Positions 51,966-61,182 of a stretch of DNA of 64,000 bases are shown in pieces (within the stretch, counting starts at the first letter, position 1; the number at the start of each line of letters is the position of its first letter). The notes under the pieces are model-generated. The model ran no database searches, had not been told where the DNA came from, and saw nothing but the letters and a program-made list of their open reading frames with translations. The DNA comes from Pseudomonas sp. B21-015 (GTDB lineage: Bacteria; Pseudomonadota; Gammaproteobacteria; Pseudomonadales; Pseudomonadaceae). The stretch lies in NCBI RefSeq assembly GCF_024749285.1, contig NZ_CP087196.1:6448001-6512000 (forward strand), written 5' to 3'. Both the position numbers and the translations under genes were made by a program.

Positions 51966-54149
51966 ATGCGCGATGATCTCTCCCTTCTGCTGAACTCCCT
52001 CAACGATGCCCAACGCCAGGCCGTAGCTGCCTCCGTGGGTCGTCAGTTGGTCCTGGCCGGTGCTGGCTCCGGTAAAACCCGAGTGCTGGTGCACCGTATC
52101 GCCTGGTTAATCCAGGTCGAGAACGCCTCGCCCCACTCCATTCTGTCGGTGACCTTCACCAACAAGGCCGCTGCCGAGATGCGTCACCGCATCGAGCAGC
52201 TGATGGGTATCAACCCGGCCGGCATGTGGGTCGGCACCTTCCACGGCCTGGCGCACCGCTTGCTGCGGGCGCACTGGCAGGAAGCCGGGCTGAGCCAGAC
52301 CTTCCAGATTCTCGACAGCGACGACCAGCAACGGCTGGTCAAGCGGGTGATCCGCGAACTGGGCCTGGACGAGCAACGCTGGCCGGCCCGTCAGGCCCAG
52401 TGGTTCATCAACGGGCAGAAAGACGAAGGTCTGCGTCCGCAACATATTCAAGCCAGCGGCGATCTGTTCCTGGCGACCATGCGCAGCATTTATGAAGCCT
52501 ACGAGGCTGCTTGCCTGCGCGCCGGCGTCATCGACTTCTCCGAACTGCTGCTGCGCGCCCTCGATCTGTGGCGCGATAACCCGGGACTGCTCGCCCATTA
52601 TCAGAAGCGCTTCCGGCACATTCTGGTGGACGAGTTCCAGGACACCAACGCCGTGCAGTACGCCTGGTTGCGCCTGCTGGCCAAGGGTGGCGACAGCCTG
52701 ATGGTGGTCGGCGACGACGATCAGTCGATCTATGGCTGGCGTGGCGCGAAAATCGAGAACATTTATCAGTATTCCGACGACTTCCCGGATGCCCAGATCA
52801 TTCGTCTGGAGCAAAACTACCGCTCCACAGCCGGGATCCTCAAGGCCGCCAACGCCCTGATCGCCAACAACACCGGGCGCATGGGCAAAGAGTTGTGGAC
52901 CGATGGCGGCGAAGGCGAAGCAATCAATCTGTACGCCGCCTTCAACGAGCACGACGAAGCACGCTACGTGGTTGAAACCATTGAAAGTGCGCTGAAAACC
53001 GGCTTGGCTCGTAGCGATATCGCGATTTTGTACCGCTCCAACGCCCAATCGCGCGTTTTGGAAGAAGCCTTGCTGCGCGAGCGCATTCCGTACCGCATCT
53101 ATGGCGGTCAGCGCTTCTTCGAACGGGCAGAAATCAAGAACGCCATGGCGTACCTGCGATTGCTGGAAGGCCGTGGCAACGATGCGGCCCTGGAGCGGGT
53201 GATCAACGTTCCGGCCCGTGGCATCGGCGAGAAAACCGTCGAAGCCATCCGCGATCATGCGCGCCACAGCGAGGTGTCGATGTGGGAAGCCATGCGTCAG
53301 CTGGTGGCCAATAAAGGCCTGACTGGCCGCGCTGCCGGTGCTCTTGGGGCGTTTATGGAGCTGATCGAGAACCTTGCCGCCAAGTGCCTGGAAATGCCGC
53401 TGCACCTGATGACCCAGACCGTCATCGAACAGTCGGGACTGATCGCCTACCACCAGGCGGAAAAAGGCGAGAAAGGCCAGGCCCGTGTAGAAAACCTTGA
53501 GGAGCTGGTCAGCGCCGCGCGCAACTTCGAAAACCCGGAAGAGGACGAAGAGCAGTCGCCATTGGCGGCGTTCCTCGGTCACGCCTCCCTGGAGGCCGGA
53601 GATACCCAGGCCGACGAGCACGAAGACAGCATCCAGTTGATGACCCTGCACAGCGCCAAGGGCCTGGAATTCCCTTACGTGTTCCTGGTGGGCATGGAAG
53701 AAGGCCTGTTTCCGCACAAGATGAGCCTGGAAGAACCCGGCCGTCTTGAAGAGGAACGCCGCCTGGCCTACGTCGGTATCACCCGGGCGATGCAGAACCT
53801 GGTGCTGACCTATGCTGAAACCAGACGCCTGTATGGCAGCGAGACCTATAACAAGGTGTCGCGTTTCGTACGTGAAGTTCCGAAAGGCCTGATCCAGGAA
53901 GTGCGGCTGTCCAACAGCGTCAGCCGTCCGTTCGGTGGCGGCCAGCAGCAGAGCTCCAGCAGCCTGTTCGGCGGCAGCGAGATCCCGGAGACCGGGTTCA
54001 GCCTTGGCCAGACGGTGCGGCACTCGGTGTTCGGCGACGGTGTGATCCTGAATTTCGAAGGCGCCGGCGCTCAGGCGCGGGTGCAGGTGAACTTCAGCGA
54101 AGGCAGCAAGTGGTTGATGCTGGGTTACGCCAAGCTGGAAGCCGTTTAA
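51966..54149 (+). CDS. uvrD: DNA helicase II (UvrD)
   Basis: The 727-residue superfamily 1 helicase unwinds DNA 3'-5' in nucleotide-excision and mismatch repair. Helicase motifs: Walker A AGAGSGKT at 31-38, TFTNKAAAEM (Ia), VDEFQDTN (II), GDDDQSIYGWRGA (III), and VTLHSAKGLEFP-like LMTLHSAKGLEFP (V) with YVGITRAMQ (VI). The C-terminal tail GQTVRHSVFGDGVIL identifies UvrD rather than Rep. A LexA box is not obvious in its short leader. The gene starts 223 bases from the divergent GGDEF/EAL gene. Confidence 0.97.
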   Translation: MRDDLSLLLNSLNDAQRQAVAASVGRQLVLAGAGSGKTRVLVHRIAWLIQVENASPHSILSVTFTNKAAAEMRHRIEQLMGINPAGMWVGTFHGLAHRLLRAHWQEAGLSQTFQILDSDDQQRLVKRVIRELGLDEQRWPARQAQWFINGQKDEGLRPQHIQASGDLFLATMRSIYEAYEAACLRAGVIDFSELLLRALDLWRDNPGLLAHYQKRFRHILVDEFQDTNAVQYAWLRLLAKGGDSLMVVGDDDQSIYGWRGAKIENIYQYSDDFPDAQIIRLEQNYRSTAGILKAANALIANNTGRMGKELWTDGGEGEAINLYAAFNEHDEARYVVETIESALKTGLARSDIAILYRSNAQSRVLEEALLRERIPYRIYGGQRFFERAEIKNAMAYLRLLEGRGNDAALERVINVPARGIGEKTVEAIRDHARHSEVSMWEAMRQLVANKGLTGRAAGALGAFMELIENLAAKCLEMPLHLMTQTVIEQSGLIAYHQAEKGEKGQARVENLEELVSAARNFENPEEDEEQSPLAAFLGHASLEAGDTQADEHEDSIQLMTLHSAKGLEFPYVFLVGMEEGLFPHKMSLEEPGRLEEERRLAYVGITRAMQNLVLTYAETRRLYGSETYNKVSRFVREVPKGLIQEVRLSNSVSRPFGGGQQQSSSSLFGGSEIPETGFSLGQTVRHSVFGDGVILNFEGAGAQARVQVNFSEGSKWLMLGYAKLEAV

Positions 54150-54171
54150 AGGCTACCGTCAGGGCGCATTT

Positions 54172-54261
54172 CTGTGGGAGCGAGCCTGCTCGCGATGAAC
54201 GATGACGCGGTGTTTCTGTTGTTCCGCGGTGCGACTATCGCGAGCAGGCTCGCTCCCACAG
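54172..54261. repeat. REP doublet
   Basis: TGTGGGAGCGAGCCTGCTCG and CGAGCAGGCTCGCTCCCACA are exact inverse copies about 45 bases apart, after uvrD. The following 54262-54462 contains the leader of the Tim44-like gene and no other feature I can see. Confidence 0.92.
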
Positions 54262-54462
54262 TTTGATCGCGTAGTGGCGCTGGTCGCTTTTCCTACAGAA
54301 CTCATACACTCGTCCTACAGACCAAAGTTAACAGGCCTTATTGCGCTGACTGAAGCTGAACACAACCTGTCAGGCAAAAGCCCGAAACACTCTGCCGCTA
54401 GCCAGTAACACTTCAGCTGTGCAACATGGCGCGCGTGCCTTCCACAAATGGGAATTCCCTTT

Positions 54463-55335
54463 ATGAAACGTTTTCTTAGCATCGCCATGGCGTTGTGCAT
54501 TGGCCTGACGATGAGCCTCGACGCCAATGCCGCCAAGCGCTTTGGTGGCGGCAAAAGCTCCGGCGCTGCGCCGACTCACCAGACCAGCCAAATGGCTCCT
54601 TCTTCTGCTGCAGGCGGCGCTGCTGCCACTGCGGGCGCGGCCGGTGCTGCTGGCGCCGCTACCAAGGCCAGCGGTGCTTCGCGCTGGCTCGGCCCTCTGG
54701 CCGGTATCGCTGCCGGTGGCCTGCTGGCCTCCATGTTCATGGGCGACGGCTTCCAGGGCATGCAGATCTTCGACATCCTGATCATGGCGGTCATCGCCTT
54801 CCTGGTCTTCCGTTTCATCGCCGCTCGTCGTCGCAAGCAGCAGGAGCACATGGCTCCAGCCGGCGCGCCGATGCAACGTGAAGTGTTCGAGCAGAAACCA
54901 GCCATGGGTTCGATCTTCGGCGGTTCGGCTGCACCTGCTGCCGCGCGCCCTGTGATCAATGCGCCAGCCTGGTTCAACGAAGAGCGCTTCGTCGAAGCCG
55001 CCCGCAACCACTTCCAGTCCCTGCAGCAGCACTGGGACGCCAACGAAATGGACAAGATCGCCGAGTTCGTGACCCCGCAACTGCTGGAGTTCCTCAAGCG
55101 TGAACGCGCCGATCTGGGCGACGGTTTCCAGTCGACTTACATCGATAACCTTCAGGTACAGCTGGACGGCGTTGATGACCGTGCGGACAAGACCATCGCC
55201 ACCCTGACCTTCAGCGGCGTGTCGAAAACCTCGCGTTTCGACCAGGGCGAAGTGTTCAGCGAAAGCTGGAACATGGAACGTCCACAGGGCGAAAACCAGC
55301 CTTGGCTGGTGGCCGGTATCCGCCAGAACGGCTGA
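54463..55335 (+). CDS. Tim44-like domain protein
   Basis: The 290-residue protein has a signal peptide or anchor (MKRFLSIAMALCIGLTMSLD then ANA), an alanine/glycine-rich linker (about 28-80), a membrane segment (about 103-125, IFDILIMAVIAFLVFRFIAA), and a C-terminal Tim44/MBA1 domain (about 165-288) with WFNEERFVEAARNHFQSLQQ and NMERP. In mitochondria the domain tethers the import motor; in bacteria its role is not established. ATG 54463 follows GGGAAT. A terminator ends it at 55364. Confidence 0.9.
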   Translation: MKRFLSIAMALCIGLTMSLDANAAKRFGGGKSSGAAPTHQTSQMAPSSAAGGAAATAGAAGAAGAATKASGASRWLGPLAGIAAGGLLASMFMGDGFQGMQIFDILIMAVIAFLVFRFIAARRRKQQEHMAPAGAPMQREVFEQKPAMGSIFGGSAAPAAARPVINAPAWFNEERFVEAARNHFQSLQQHWDANEMDKIAEFVTPQLLEFLKRERADLGDGFQSTYIDNLQVQLDGVDDRADKTIATLTFSGVSKTSRFDQGEVFSESWNMERPQGENQPWLVAGIRQNG

Positions 55336-55363
55336 TCACTTCCCGCGTTTCAACTGTTGTAAT

Positions 55364-55390
55364 AAAACCCCGGCCTCGGCCGGGGTTTTC
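55364..55390 (+). terminator. Terminator of the Tim44-like gene
   Basis: AAAACCCCGGCC faces GGCCGGGGTTTT around TC: a perfect 12-base stem, usable in both directions, 28 bases after the stop. Confidence 0.92.
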
Positions 55391-55471
55391 TATTTCGCGG
55401 TTGCATCTATAGCGAGCTACTGTATAAACCGCCCCAACCAAACCGCGCCATCAAGCAAGAGGATCCCGGAC

Positions 55472-55879
55472 GTGGAAGAAATCATCGAACAACTGCGTGA
55501 AGCCAACGAACCGGTACCGGTCCCCTTGGAGTTGCCAGACGAAGATCAGATTGTGGAAATCGAAGAGCAACTGTTCATCGACATCCCGTTTGTCTTCAGA
55601 GAGTTCCTGCTGACCGTCAGCGACGTGGTCTACGGCAGCCTGGAGCCGGTGACCGTCACCGACCCGCAATCCCACACCTATCTGCCGGACGTTGCCGCCA
55701 ACGCCTGGGATGCTGGCGTCGATCGCAGCATGATTCCGATCTGCCAGGACGGTGACAATTACTACCTGGTCGAAGAAGATGGCACCGTGGTGCTGTGGTT
55801 GGCCGAAGAAGAGCTGATCGCCGAAGAAACCTGGGAGTCGGTGTGGCACTGGGCGCGGGACGTCTGGCTGGAAAGCTGA
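55472..55879 (+). CDS. SMI1/KNR4 family protein, orphan
   Basis: The 135-residue acidic protein has the SUKH fold pattern: VEIEEQLFIDIPFVFREFLL (with I-P-x-x-F/Y-R-x-F/Y) at about 28-47, then the strand DNYYLVEEDGTVVLW near 94-108 and a helical end WESVWHWARDVW. Unlike the SUKH gene at 424 it stands alone among core genes without rhs relics nearby. It may have a housekeeping role. Start ATG 55472 is a GTG/ATG pair choice (GTG at 55471 overlaps: CGTGGAA). The reading MEEII is taken with GTG as the first codon. Confidence 0.85.
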   Translation: MEEIIEQLREANEPVPVPLELPDEDQIVEIEEQLFIDIPFVFREFLLTVSDVVYGSLEPVTVTDPQSHTYLPDVAANAWDAGVDRSMIPICQDGDNYYLVEEDGTVVLWLAEEELIAEETWESVWHWARDVWLES

Positions 55880-55898
55880 TCCGCCCTAACCCCGACTT

Positions 55899-56030
55899 TG
55901 TAGCAGCTGGCGCAGCCTGCGTTCGGCTGCGAAGCAGTCGTGAACCCTGACACTCGGTTAACCTGAATCACCTCAGCGCCTGACTTGCGGCTGCTACGCA
56001 GCCGAACGCAGCCTTCGGCAGCAGCTACAG
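55899..56030. repeat. Large GCTGC-family inverted repeat
   Basis: TTGTAGCAGCTGGCGCAGCC, TGCGTTCGGCTGCG on the left face CGCAGCCGAACGCAGCCTTC, GGCAGCAGCTACAG on the right with 60 bases between. The family core is shared with 9481-9542. It lies between convergent genes. Confidence 0.85.
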
Positions 56031-56040
56031 ACGCGCAACG

Positions 56041-57804
56041 TCAGTGGCCTGATGCATCCTTGTGATTGTCCAGCGTTTCCAGCAAGGCCACCTGCATCCG
56101 CGTATGCACACGGATGAACCAACGCCAGAGCAGTGCCACCACGGCGGCCGCGACTACGACGATCAGCACCAGCAACTTGTTGGTCGGCAGAATACTGGCC
56201 GACAAGGCTGCCAGCAGCAGGAAAATCACCAATAGCGAGAGGATCGGGATCACTTCGGCGATCACCCGACGCACTCGCTGAGTGTGGCGGCCGGCCATCT
56301 CGGGCTTCACCCCCATCTCTGCCAGCAGCATCGACAGCGCCTTGAGTTTGCGATAGGCGGCGATCAGGAACGGCAATGACAGCAGCAACGCCCCACCCCA
56401 GATCAACGCCTTCTGCCAGCTCGGGTCGCTGATCCAGCCCTGCAGGTAAACGGACATGCGCTCGGCGAAGAAGGCGCCCGATAAAAAGATCGCAACCACC
56501 AGCGCCAGATTGACCCCTACCTGCAACAGAATCCGTCGAATCATCGATGCCAACAGCGCGCCCTCACCTTGAGGCTGGATGCTGCGCAGCCATTCGCCAT
56601 ACATCCCCAGCACACGGCCCAGACGCTGCGGCATCACCACGGCAAGCTTGAGCGACAGCGGATCGGCTGCGCGTATCAGATACGGCGTCAGCAGCGTGGT
56701 GATCACCGAGACGGCCACAGCTACCGGATAGAGAAAGTTGCTGGTGACCTGCAGCGTCATGCCCAACGCCGCGATGATGAAAGAAAATTCGCCAATCTGG
56801 GAAAGCCCCATCCCCACGCGCAGTGAGGTGCGTCCGTCATTGCCGGCGATAAACGCGCCAAGACCGCAGGACAGCATCTTGCCCAACACCACGGCCACAG
56901 TGATTACCGCAATCGGCCAGGCGTATTGCAGCAGGATCATTGGGTCGAGCATCAGGCCGATGGCGACGAAGAAGATGGCACTGAACAGGTCGCGAACCGG
57001 CTCGATCAACTGCTCGATTTTCAGCAGTTGCCGCGATTCGGCCATGATCGCGCCGATCAGGAACGCGCCGAGGACCATGCTGTATTCAAGTTTGACCACC
57101 AGCAGGCAGAAGCCGAAACACAGGCCCAGCACGGTGATCAACAACATCTCGTTGCTTTCGAATTTTGCCACATAGGCCAGTAGTCGCGGCACCAGCAGAA
57201 TACCGATGACCAGTGCGACAATCATGAACAGTGAAAGCTTGCCGACCGTGGAAAACACTTCGCCGGAACTGACTGTGCCGCTGACCGCGATGCTCGACAG
57301 CAAGGCGATGATGCCGATGCCAAGGATGTCTTCGACGATCAGTACGCCGAAGATCAGCTGTGCAAAACGCTCGTTCTTCATCTTCAGATCGTTGAGCGCC
57401 TTGACGATGATGGTGGTCGAGGAAATCGCCAGGATCGCGCCGAGGAACAGCGAGTCCATGGTATTCCAGTCGAACCAGCGGCCGATTTCGTAGCCGATCC
57501 AGATCATCAGGACGATTTCCAGAAAGGCCGCGATAAACGCCGTGGCGCCGACCTTGAACAGCTTTCGCAGGCTGAACTCCAGCCCCAGGCAGAACATCAG
57601 GAAAATCACCCCGAGCTCGGCGAGGGTCTTGATGGTTTCTTCGTCGTGGATCAGGCCGAAGGGCGGCGTGTGCGGGCCGATGATGAAGCCGGCGACGATA
57701 TAACCGAGCACCACCGGTTGTTTGAGACGATGAAAGAGCACGGTCACCACACCCGCGATCAACATGATCACTGCCAGATCCTGAATGAAACTGATGGCAT
57801 GCAC
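56041..57804 (-). CDS. CPA2-type cation:proton antiporter
   Basis: The 587-residue inner-membrane protein has twelve or so hydrophobic segments in the first 390 residues (QPVVLGYIVAGFIIGP, ELGVIFLMFCLGLEFSLRKL with the family's acidic centre, and ISSTTIIVKAL), then a cytoplasmic-looking region and further hydrophobic segments at about 420-560. It resembles KefB/YbaL but lacks the TrkA-N nucleotide domain. It exchanges potassium or sodium for protons; the ion cannot be told. GTG 57804 is taken as start because AAGGAG stands 8 bases upstream; longer frames to 57948 or 58102 lack support. Confidence 0.88.
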   Translation of the reverse strand: MHAISFIQDLAVIMLIAGVVTVLFHRLKQPVVLGYIVAGFIIGPHTPPFGLIHDEETIKTLAELGVIFLMFCLGLEFSLRKLFKVGATAFIAAFLEIVLMIWIGYEIGRWFDWNTMDSLFLGAILAISSTTIIVKALNDLKMKNERFAQLIFGVLIVEDILGIGIIALLSSIAVSGTVSSGEVFSTVGKLSLFMIVALVIGILLVPRLLAYVAKFESNEMLLITVLGLCFGFCLLVVKLEYSMVLGAFLIGAIMAESRQLLKIEQLIEPVRDLFSAIFFVAIGLMLDPMILLQYAWPIAVITVAVVLGKMLSCGLGAFIAGNDGRTSLRVGMGLSQIGEFSFIIAALGMTLQVTSNFLYPVAVAVSVITTLLTPYLIRAADPLSLKLAVVMPQRLGRVLGMYGEWLRSIQPQGEGALLASMIRRILLQVGVNLALVVAIFLSGAFFAERMSVYLQGWISDPSWQKALIWGGALLLSLPFLIAAYRKLKALSMLLAEMGVKPEMAGRHTQRVRRVIAEVIPILSLLVIFLLLAALSASILPTNKLLVLIVVVAAAVVALLWRWFIRVHTRMQVALLETLDNHKDASGH

Positions 57805-58007
57805 GGTGTGTGGCTCCTTGGGGTGGGCTTTTGAAGGGTAACACCGCGACTTCCGGCGGGAAGACGGTGCAATATATGGAAACAGATCGATTCGGGCGTG
57901 ACGGCGGCGGCCCGCCCGGCGTCCCGATAACGTTGGTTTGAAAAACACCGACCAGGCACCCGCAGAGGTGTAACCCCGAAACCCTGCCTTGAACCCGTGA
58001 GTACGTT

Positions 58008-58490
58008 ATGGAACCCGGAAACGCCCAGCTGTCGATGACGGTATTGATGACCCCCGACATGGCCAACTTCTCTGGCAATGTCCACGGCGGCACCTTGCTC
58101 AAATACCTCGATGAAGTGGCCTACGCCTGCGCCAGCCGGTATGCCGGCCGCTACGTGGTGACCCTGTCGGTGGATCAGGTGATCTTCCGCGAACCGATTC
58201 ACGTCGGCGAACTGGTGACCTTTCTGGCCTCGGTCAACTACACCGGCAATACCTCGATGGAGGTCGGCATCAAGGTCGTGACCGAGAACATCCGCGAGCG
58301 CTCGGTGCGCCACACCAACAGCTGCTTCTTCACCATGGTCGCGGTGGATGACCAGCGCAAACCGGCCGCCGTCCCGCCGCTGCAACCGCAGCACAGCGAA
58401 GACAAGCGTCGGTACATGCAGGCCCAGCAGCGTCGGCAGATTCGTCAGGAACTGGAAAAGCGCTATCAGGAAATCAAGGGCGACGCCTGA
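58008..58490 (+). CDS. Acyl-CoA thioesterase, hotdog fold
   Basis: The 160-residue enzyme hydrolyses acyl-CoA. Family features: MTVLMTPDMANFSGNVHGGT near 8-27 with the substrate loop N-x-x-G-x-V-H-G-G, LLKYLDEVAYACASRYAG with the catalytic aspartate, and VTLSVDQVIFREPIHVGE. The C-terminal tail is highly charged (RRYMQAQQRRQIRQELEKRY). It is divergent from the antiporter gene, 203 bases apart. It is a paralogue of the thioesterase at 24913 but belongs to another subfamily. Confidence 0.9.
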   Translation: MEPGNAQLSMTVLMTPDMANFSGNVHGGTLLKYLDEVAYACASRYAGRYVVTLSVDQVIFREPIHVGELVTFLASVNYTGNTSMEVGIKVVTENIRERSVRHTNSCFFTMVAVDDQRKPAAVPPLQPQHSEDKRRYMQAQQRRQIRQELEKRYQEIKGDA

Positions 58491-58528
58491 GCTATTCCGT
58501 CAGTTTGATGGTGTTCATGAGATCGTCT

Positions 58529-58620
58529 TCGCGAGCAAGCCCGCTCCCACTCTGGTTCTCTGTCGTACACAAAATATGTGTGCACTGAAGATTTATTTTG
58601 GGAGCGGGCTTGCTCGCGAA
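58529..58620. repeat. REP doublet (REPIN)
   Basis: CGCGAGCAAGCCCGCTCCCA and TGGGAGCGGGCTTGCTCGCG face each other across about 50 bases. The centre is related to that of 38398-38490, although the cores are of the other type, which shows exchange of cores within one composite element. Confidence 0.9.
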
Positions 58621-58635
58621 TGGGGCCAACGCGGA

Positions 58636-59508
58636 TCAGAGGCTGATCGCAGTCGCCTCGAACCGCACCCGGGGATGGGCGATCCGGTCCTGCGCCCGCA
58701 CCAGTTCCAGCTCATAGCTGGCGCAAGCCTGGGTTTCCAGCAGCACTTCATGCACCGCCGCTGCGGTGAATTCAAAGGCACTCACCAGACTGTCACCCAG
58801 CAGCACGCGCGCCAGGAACAGCCCGGAAGTCAGATCCCCAACGCCCACCGGCTGACGCGGAAACGCCAGCAGCGGCCGACGCAAGTGCCAGCTGCCTTCA
58901 GCGGTCACCAGTAACATCTCGAAGCCATCCGCCAGTTTGCCGGGATAGTCGAGATGCTTGACCAGCACCGCCTTCGGACCGCGCGCCAATAGCGCCCGCG
59001 CCATGGCCAGGCAATCGAACAACGACTGCGCCTTGCGCCCCGAGAAGCTGTTCAGCTCCAGCTGGTTCGGGCACATGAAGTCGGCCATCGCCGCCGCCTC
59101 TTCCAGCAGAAAATCGCTGACTTCGGCTGGAACGCTGCACCCCTTCTCTGGATGGCCCATCACCGGATCGCAGAGGTATAAGGCTTTGGGATTGATCGAT
59201 TTGATTCGCTCCACCCCCACCAGAATCGCCCGGCCCTGGGCCGCGCTGCCGAGGTAGCCGGACAACACGGCGTCGCAGTTGCCCAATTCGCCAATCGCCG
59301 CAATCCCTTCCACCAGTTCCGGAATCTGATGCGGGGACAACACTTCCCCGGCCCACTGGCCATATTGCGTGTGGTTGGAGAACTGCACGGTATTGAGCGG
59401 CCAGACGTTCACCCCGACCCGCTGCATCGGGAAAACCGCGGCGCTGTTGCCAGCGTGGCCGAACACCACGTGGGACTGGATGGCGAGCAGATGGGGCGTA
59501 CGTTTCAT
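58636..59508 (-). CDS. pdxY: Pyridoxal kinase PdxY
   Basis: The 290-residue kinase phosphorylates pyridoxal in the vitamin B6 salvage route. It has the PfkB/ribokinase fold: [20 protein letters not shown] near 7-26 (substrate site), [28 protein letters not shown] (near 131-146), and the anion-hole motif [15 protein letters not shown] (in part GDLTSGLF near 220-227, with the catalytic aspartate). It stands alone, divergent from the DUF3301 gene. The MocR regulator at 35560 uses the same cofactor but no link is seen. Confidence 0.94.
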   Translation of the reverse strand: MKRTPHLLAIQSHVVFGHAGNSAAVFPMQRVGVNVWPLNTVQFSNHTQYGQWAGEVLSPHQIPELVEGIAAIGELGNCDAVLSGYLGSAAQGRAILVGVERIKSINPKALYLCDPVMGHPEKGCSVPAEVSDFLLEEAAAMADFMCPNQLELNSFSGRKAQSLFDCLAMARALLARGPKAVLVKHLDYPGKLADGFEMLLVTAEGSWHLRRPLLAFPRQPVGVGDLTSGLFLARVLLGDSLVSAFEFTAAAVHEVLLETQACASYELELVRAQDRIAHPRVRFEATAISL

Positions 59509-59628
59509 GCGGTGAGTTTTCCGTAAACCGATTGAAATTCGAGCCGCGCAGTATGCGACTAAACGCAGCCTGTACGACAGACCAGAGACGCAGTTAAGCT
59601 GGCACTATATTGTTGGAGCACCCTGTTG

Positions 59629-60042
59629 ATGCTGACCCTCGGAAATATCTTCGTGCTGATGCTGCTCGCCTCCGGTGGCGCGTGGTTGTGGCACAACCAC
59701 GGCTTGCGCGAACGTGCGCTGGAGCGGGTTCAGCAGCATTGCGCCAAGCTACGGATCGAGTTGCTGGACGGCAACGTAGCCTTGAAAAAGATCGCATTCA
59801 TTAAAGATGCCAACGGCCGTCGGCGCCTGGCCCGTGTGTATGACTTTGAGTTCACCGTGACCGGCGAAACCCGCCACACCGGCACCATCACCCAGTTCGG
59901 CGCCCATAGCGCACAGATCGAGCTCGCGCCCTACCCGATGCCGTTCGACGATACACCGCCAGTGGTCGATATCGCGAAGCCCAGCGCCGAGGTGATTGAG
60001 TTGAGCCAGTGGCGGCAAGAACACACCAAGTGGCGGCCTTGA
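59629..60042 (+). CDS. DUF3301 membrane-anchored protein
   Basis: The 137-residue protein opens with one hydrophobic helix (MLTLGNIFVLMLLASGGAWL) and then a soluble part with ALERVQQHCAKLRIELLDG (near 29-47) and RRRLARVYDFEFTVTGETR (near 66-84), typical of DUF3301. The family is conserved in gammaproteobacteria with unknown function. ATG 59629 is preferred to TTG 59626 just before it; GGAG stands 10 bases upstream. Its neighbours give no hint. Confidence 0.88.
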   Translation: MLTLGNIFVLMLLASGGAWLWHNHGLRERALERVQQHCAKLRIELLDGNVALKKIAFIKDANGRRRLARVYDFEFTVTGETRHTGTITQFGAHSAQIELAPYPMPFDDTPPVVDIAKPSAEVIELSQWRQEHTKWRP

Positions 60043-60068
60043 AGTAGTTGTCGTCAGCTAAATCCATT

Positions 60069-60154
60069 CGCGAGCAAGCCCGCTCCCACATTTGATCTGT
60101 TGTGCTGCACAACTTGCGTGCCTCCCAAGCCCCCTGTGGGGCTTGCTCGTGAAG
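60069..60154. repeat. REP element with degenerate partner
   Basis: CGCGAGCAAGCCCGCTCCCA at 60069-60090 faces a decayed inverse copy (CTGTGGGGCTTGCTCGTGAA) at 60134-60154, which has lost part of the GAGCGG stretch. Confidence 0.8.
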
Positions 60155-60183
60155 AGGCCTGCACAGGCGGTGCAAAAAACCAG

Positions 60184-61155
60184 CTAGTTCGCTTGAACCC
60201 TGCATCCCGCCAGACCTTCCTGCAGCACTTCAACAGCCTGCGGCTCACTGAAAATCAGCTCGATACGCGAATCCCGACGCCATTCGCTGGGTTGCCAATC
60301 CAGTAACGAGTTATCCAATGCGTTGGCCGATATCCACCCCTCGACACTGTGGATAACCAGCTTCGCCCGCCGCCACTCAAGGCGCTCAAGCCACTTCCCG
60401 ATTAGTACGGCATCGAATATCTGACCCGGATGCCAGCGCCAGCCGATGCTCCAGCCGCCCTCTTGCGCCTGACTCAAGCAAATCGGCAACGTGGGGTCGG
60501 TCCAGATGGCCGGCATCTGCGACAATCCCTTGGGCACGATGAAGTTATCCAAACCTGCCACAGCCTGAGCCTTGAGGCCCGGTAACTCGCTCAACGGCAA
60601 GACAGCTTGCTGCGTCCAATACAAAGGACGCGTCGGCAACTGTGCGGCGATTCGCTGGCGATCACTGTCGTCGAGGCTTTCTGCCTTGTTCAGCAACAGC
60701 AACCCGGCACTGTCCAGCGCGTGCTGTTGCGCCGCAGGCAGCGGTTTTCCGGCCGCGAGCGCCTGGGCATCCAGCACCAGCACACAGGGTTGCACCGCCA
60801 GGACGCCTCGCCATGGAGCCTCACTTAATTGCTTGAGCAACTGCGCCGGATGCCCCAGCCCGGAAGGCTCAATGAACAGTCGATCCGGTCGTGCCTTGCG
60901 CAGCAACCGCCCGAGGCCGATCTGAAACGGCGCACCATTGACGCAACACAAACAGCCCCCGGCCACTTCCCCCAGTGCGATACCATCGGCGTCCTGAGTC
61001 AACAGCGCAGCATCCAGGCCGATCTGGCCGAACTCGTTGATCAGCACCGCCCAGCGCTCACCGGCCGGCCGTTGCGCCAGCAGGTGCTTGATCAGGCTGG
61101 TCTTGCCGGCACCCAGCGGGCCGGCAATGACGTGGGTCGGAATGTTCTGCAACAT
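60184..61155 (-). CDS. CobW-family GTP-binding protein (shorter paralogue)
   Basis: The 323-residue G3E GTPase has Walker A GPLGAGKT at 12-19, the metal-binding CLCC (C68, C70, C71, in GGCLCCVNG), Walker B-like LFIEPSGLGHP and the base-specific NKAES. A CobW_C domain follows (about 215-323). Such proteins pass zinc or cobalt to target enzymes. It starts 27 bases from the divergent gene at 61183 and has a poor ribosome site; the longer frame is antisense to that gene and is rejected. It and the CobW protein at 62194 make a zinc-type locus. Confidence 0.9.
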   Translation of the reverse strand: MLQNIPTHVIAGPLGAGKTSLIKHLLAQRPAGERWAVLINEFGQIGLDAALLTQDADGIALGEVAGGCLCCVNGAPFQIGLGRLLRKARPDRLFIEPSGLGHPAQLLKQLSEAPWRGVLAVQPCVLVLDAQALAAGKPLPAAQQHALDSAGLLLLNKAESLDDSDRQRIAAQLPTRPLYWTQQAVLPLSELPGLKAQAVAGLDNFIVPKGLSQMPAIWTDPTLPICLSQAQEGGWSIGWRWHPGQIFDAVLIGKWLERLEWRRAKLVIHSVEGWISANALDNSLLDWQPSEWRRDSRIELIFSEPQAVEVLQEGLAGCRVQAN

Positions 61156-61182
61156 GGTCGAGGTTTTCTGAGGAGGTAAAGG

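Noticed and set aside
52107..54023. Minus-strand ORF of 638 codons opposite uvrD
   Set aside because: It is a shadow of uvrD with no start signal or family pattern.
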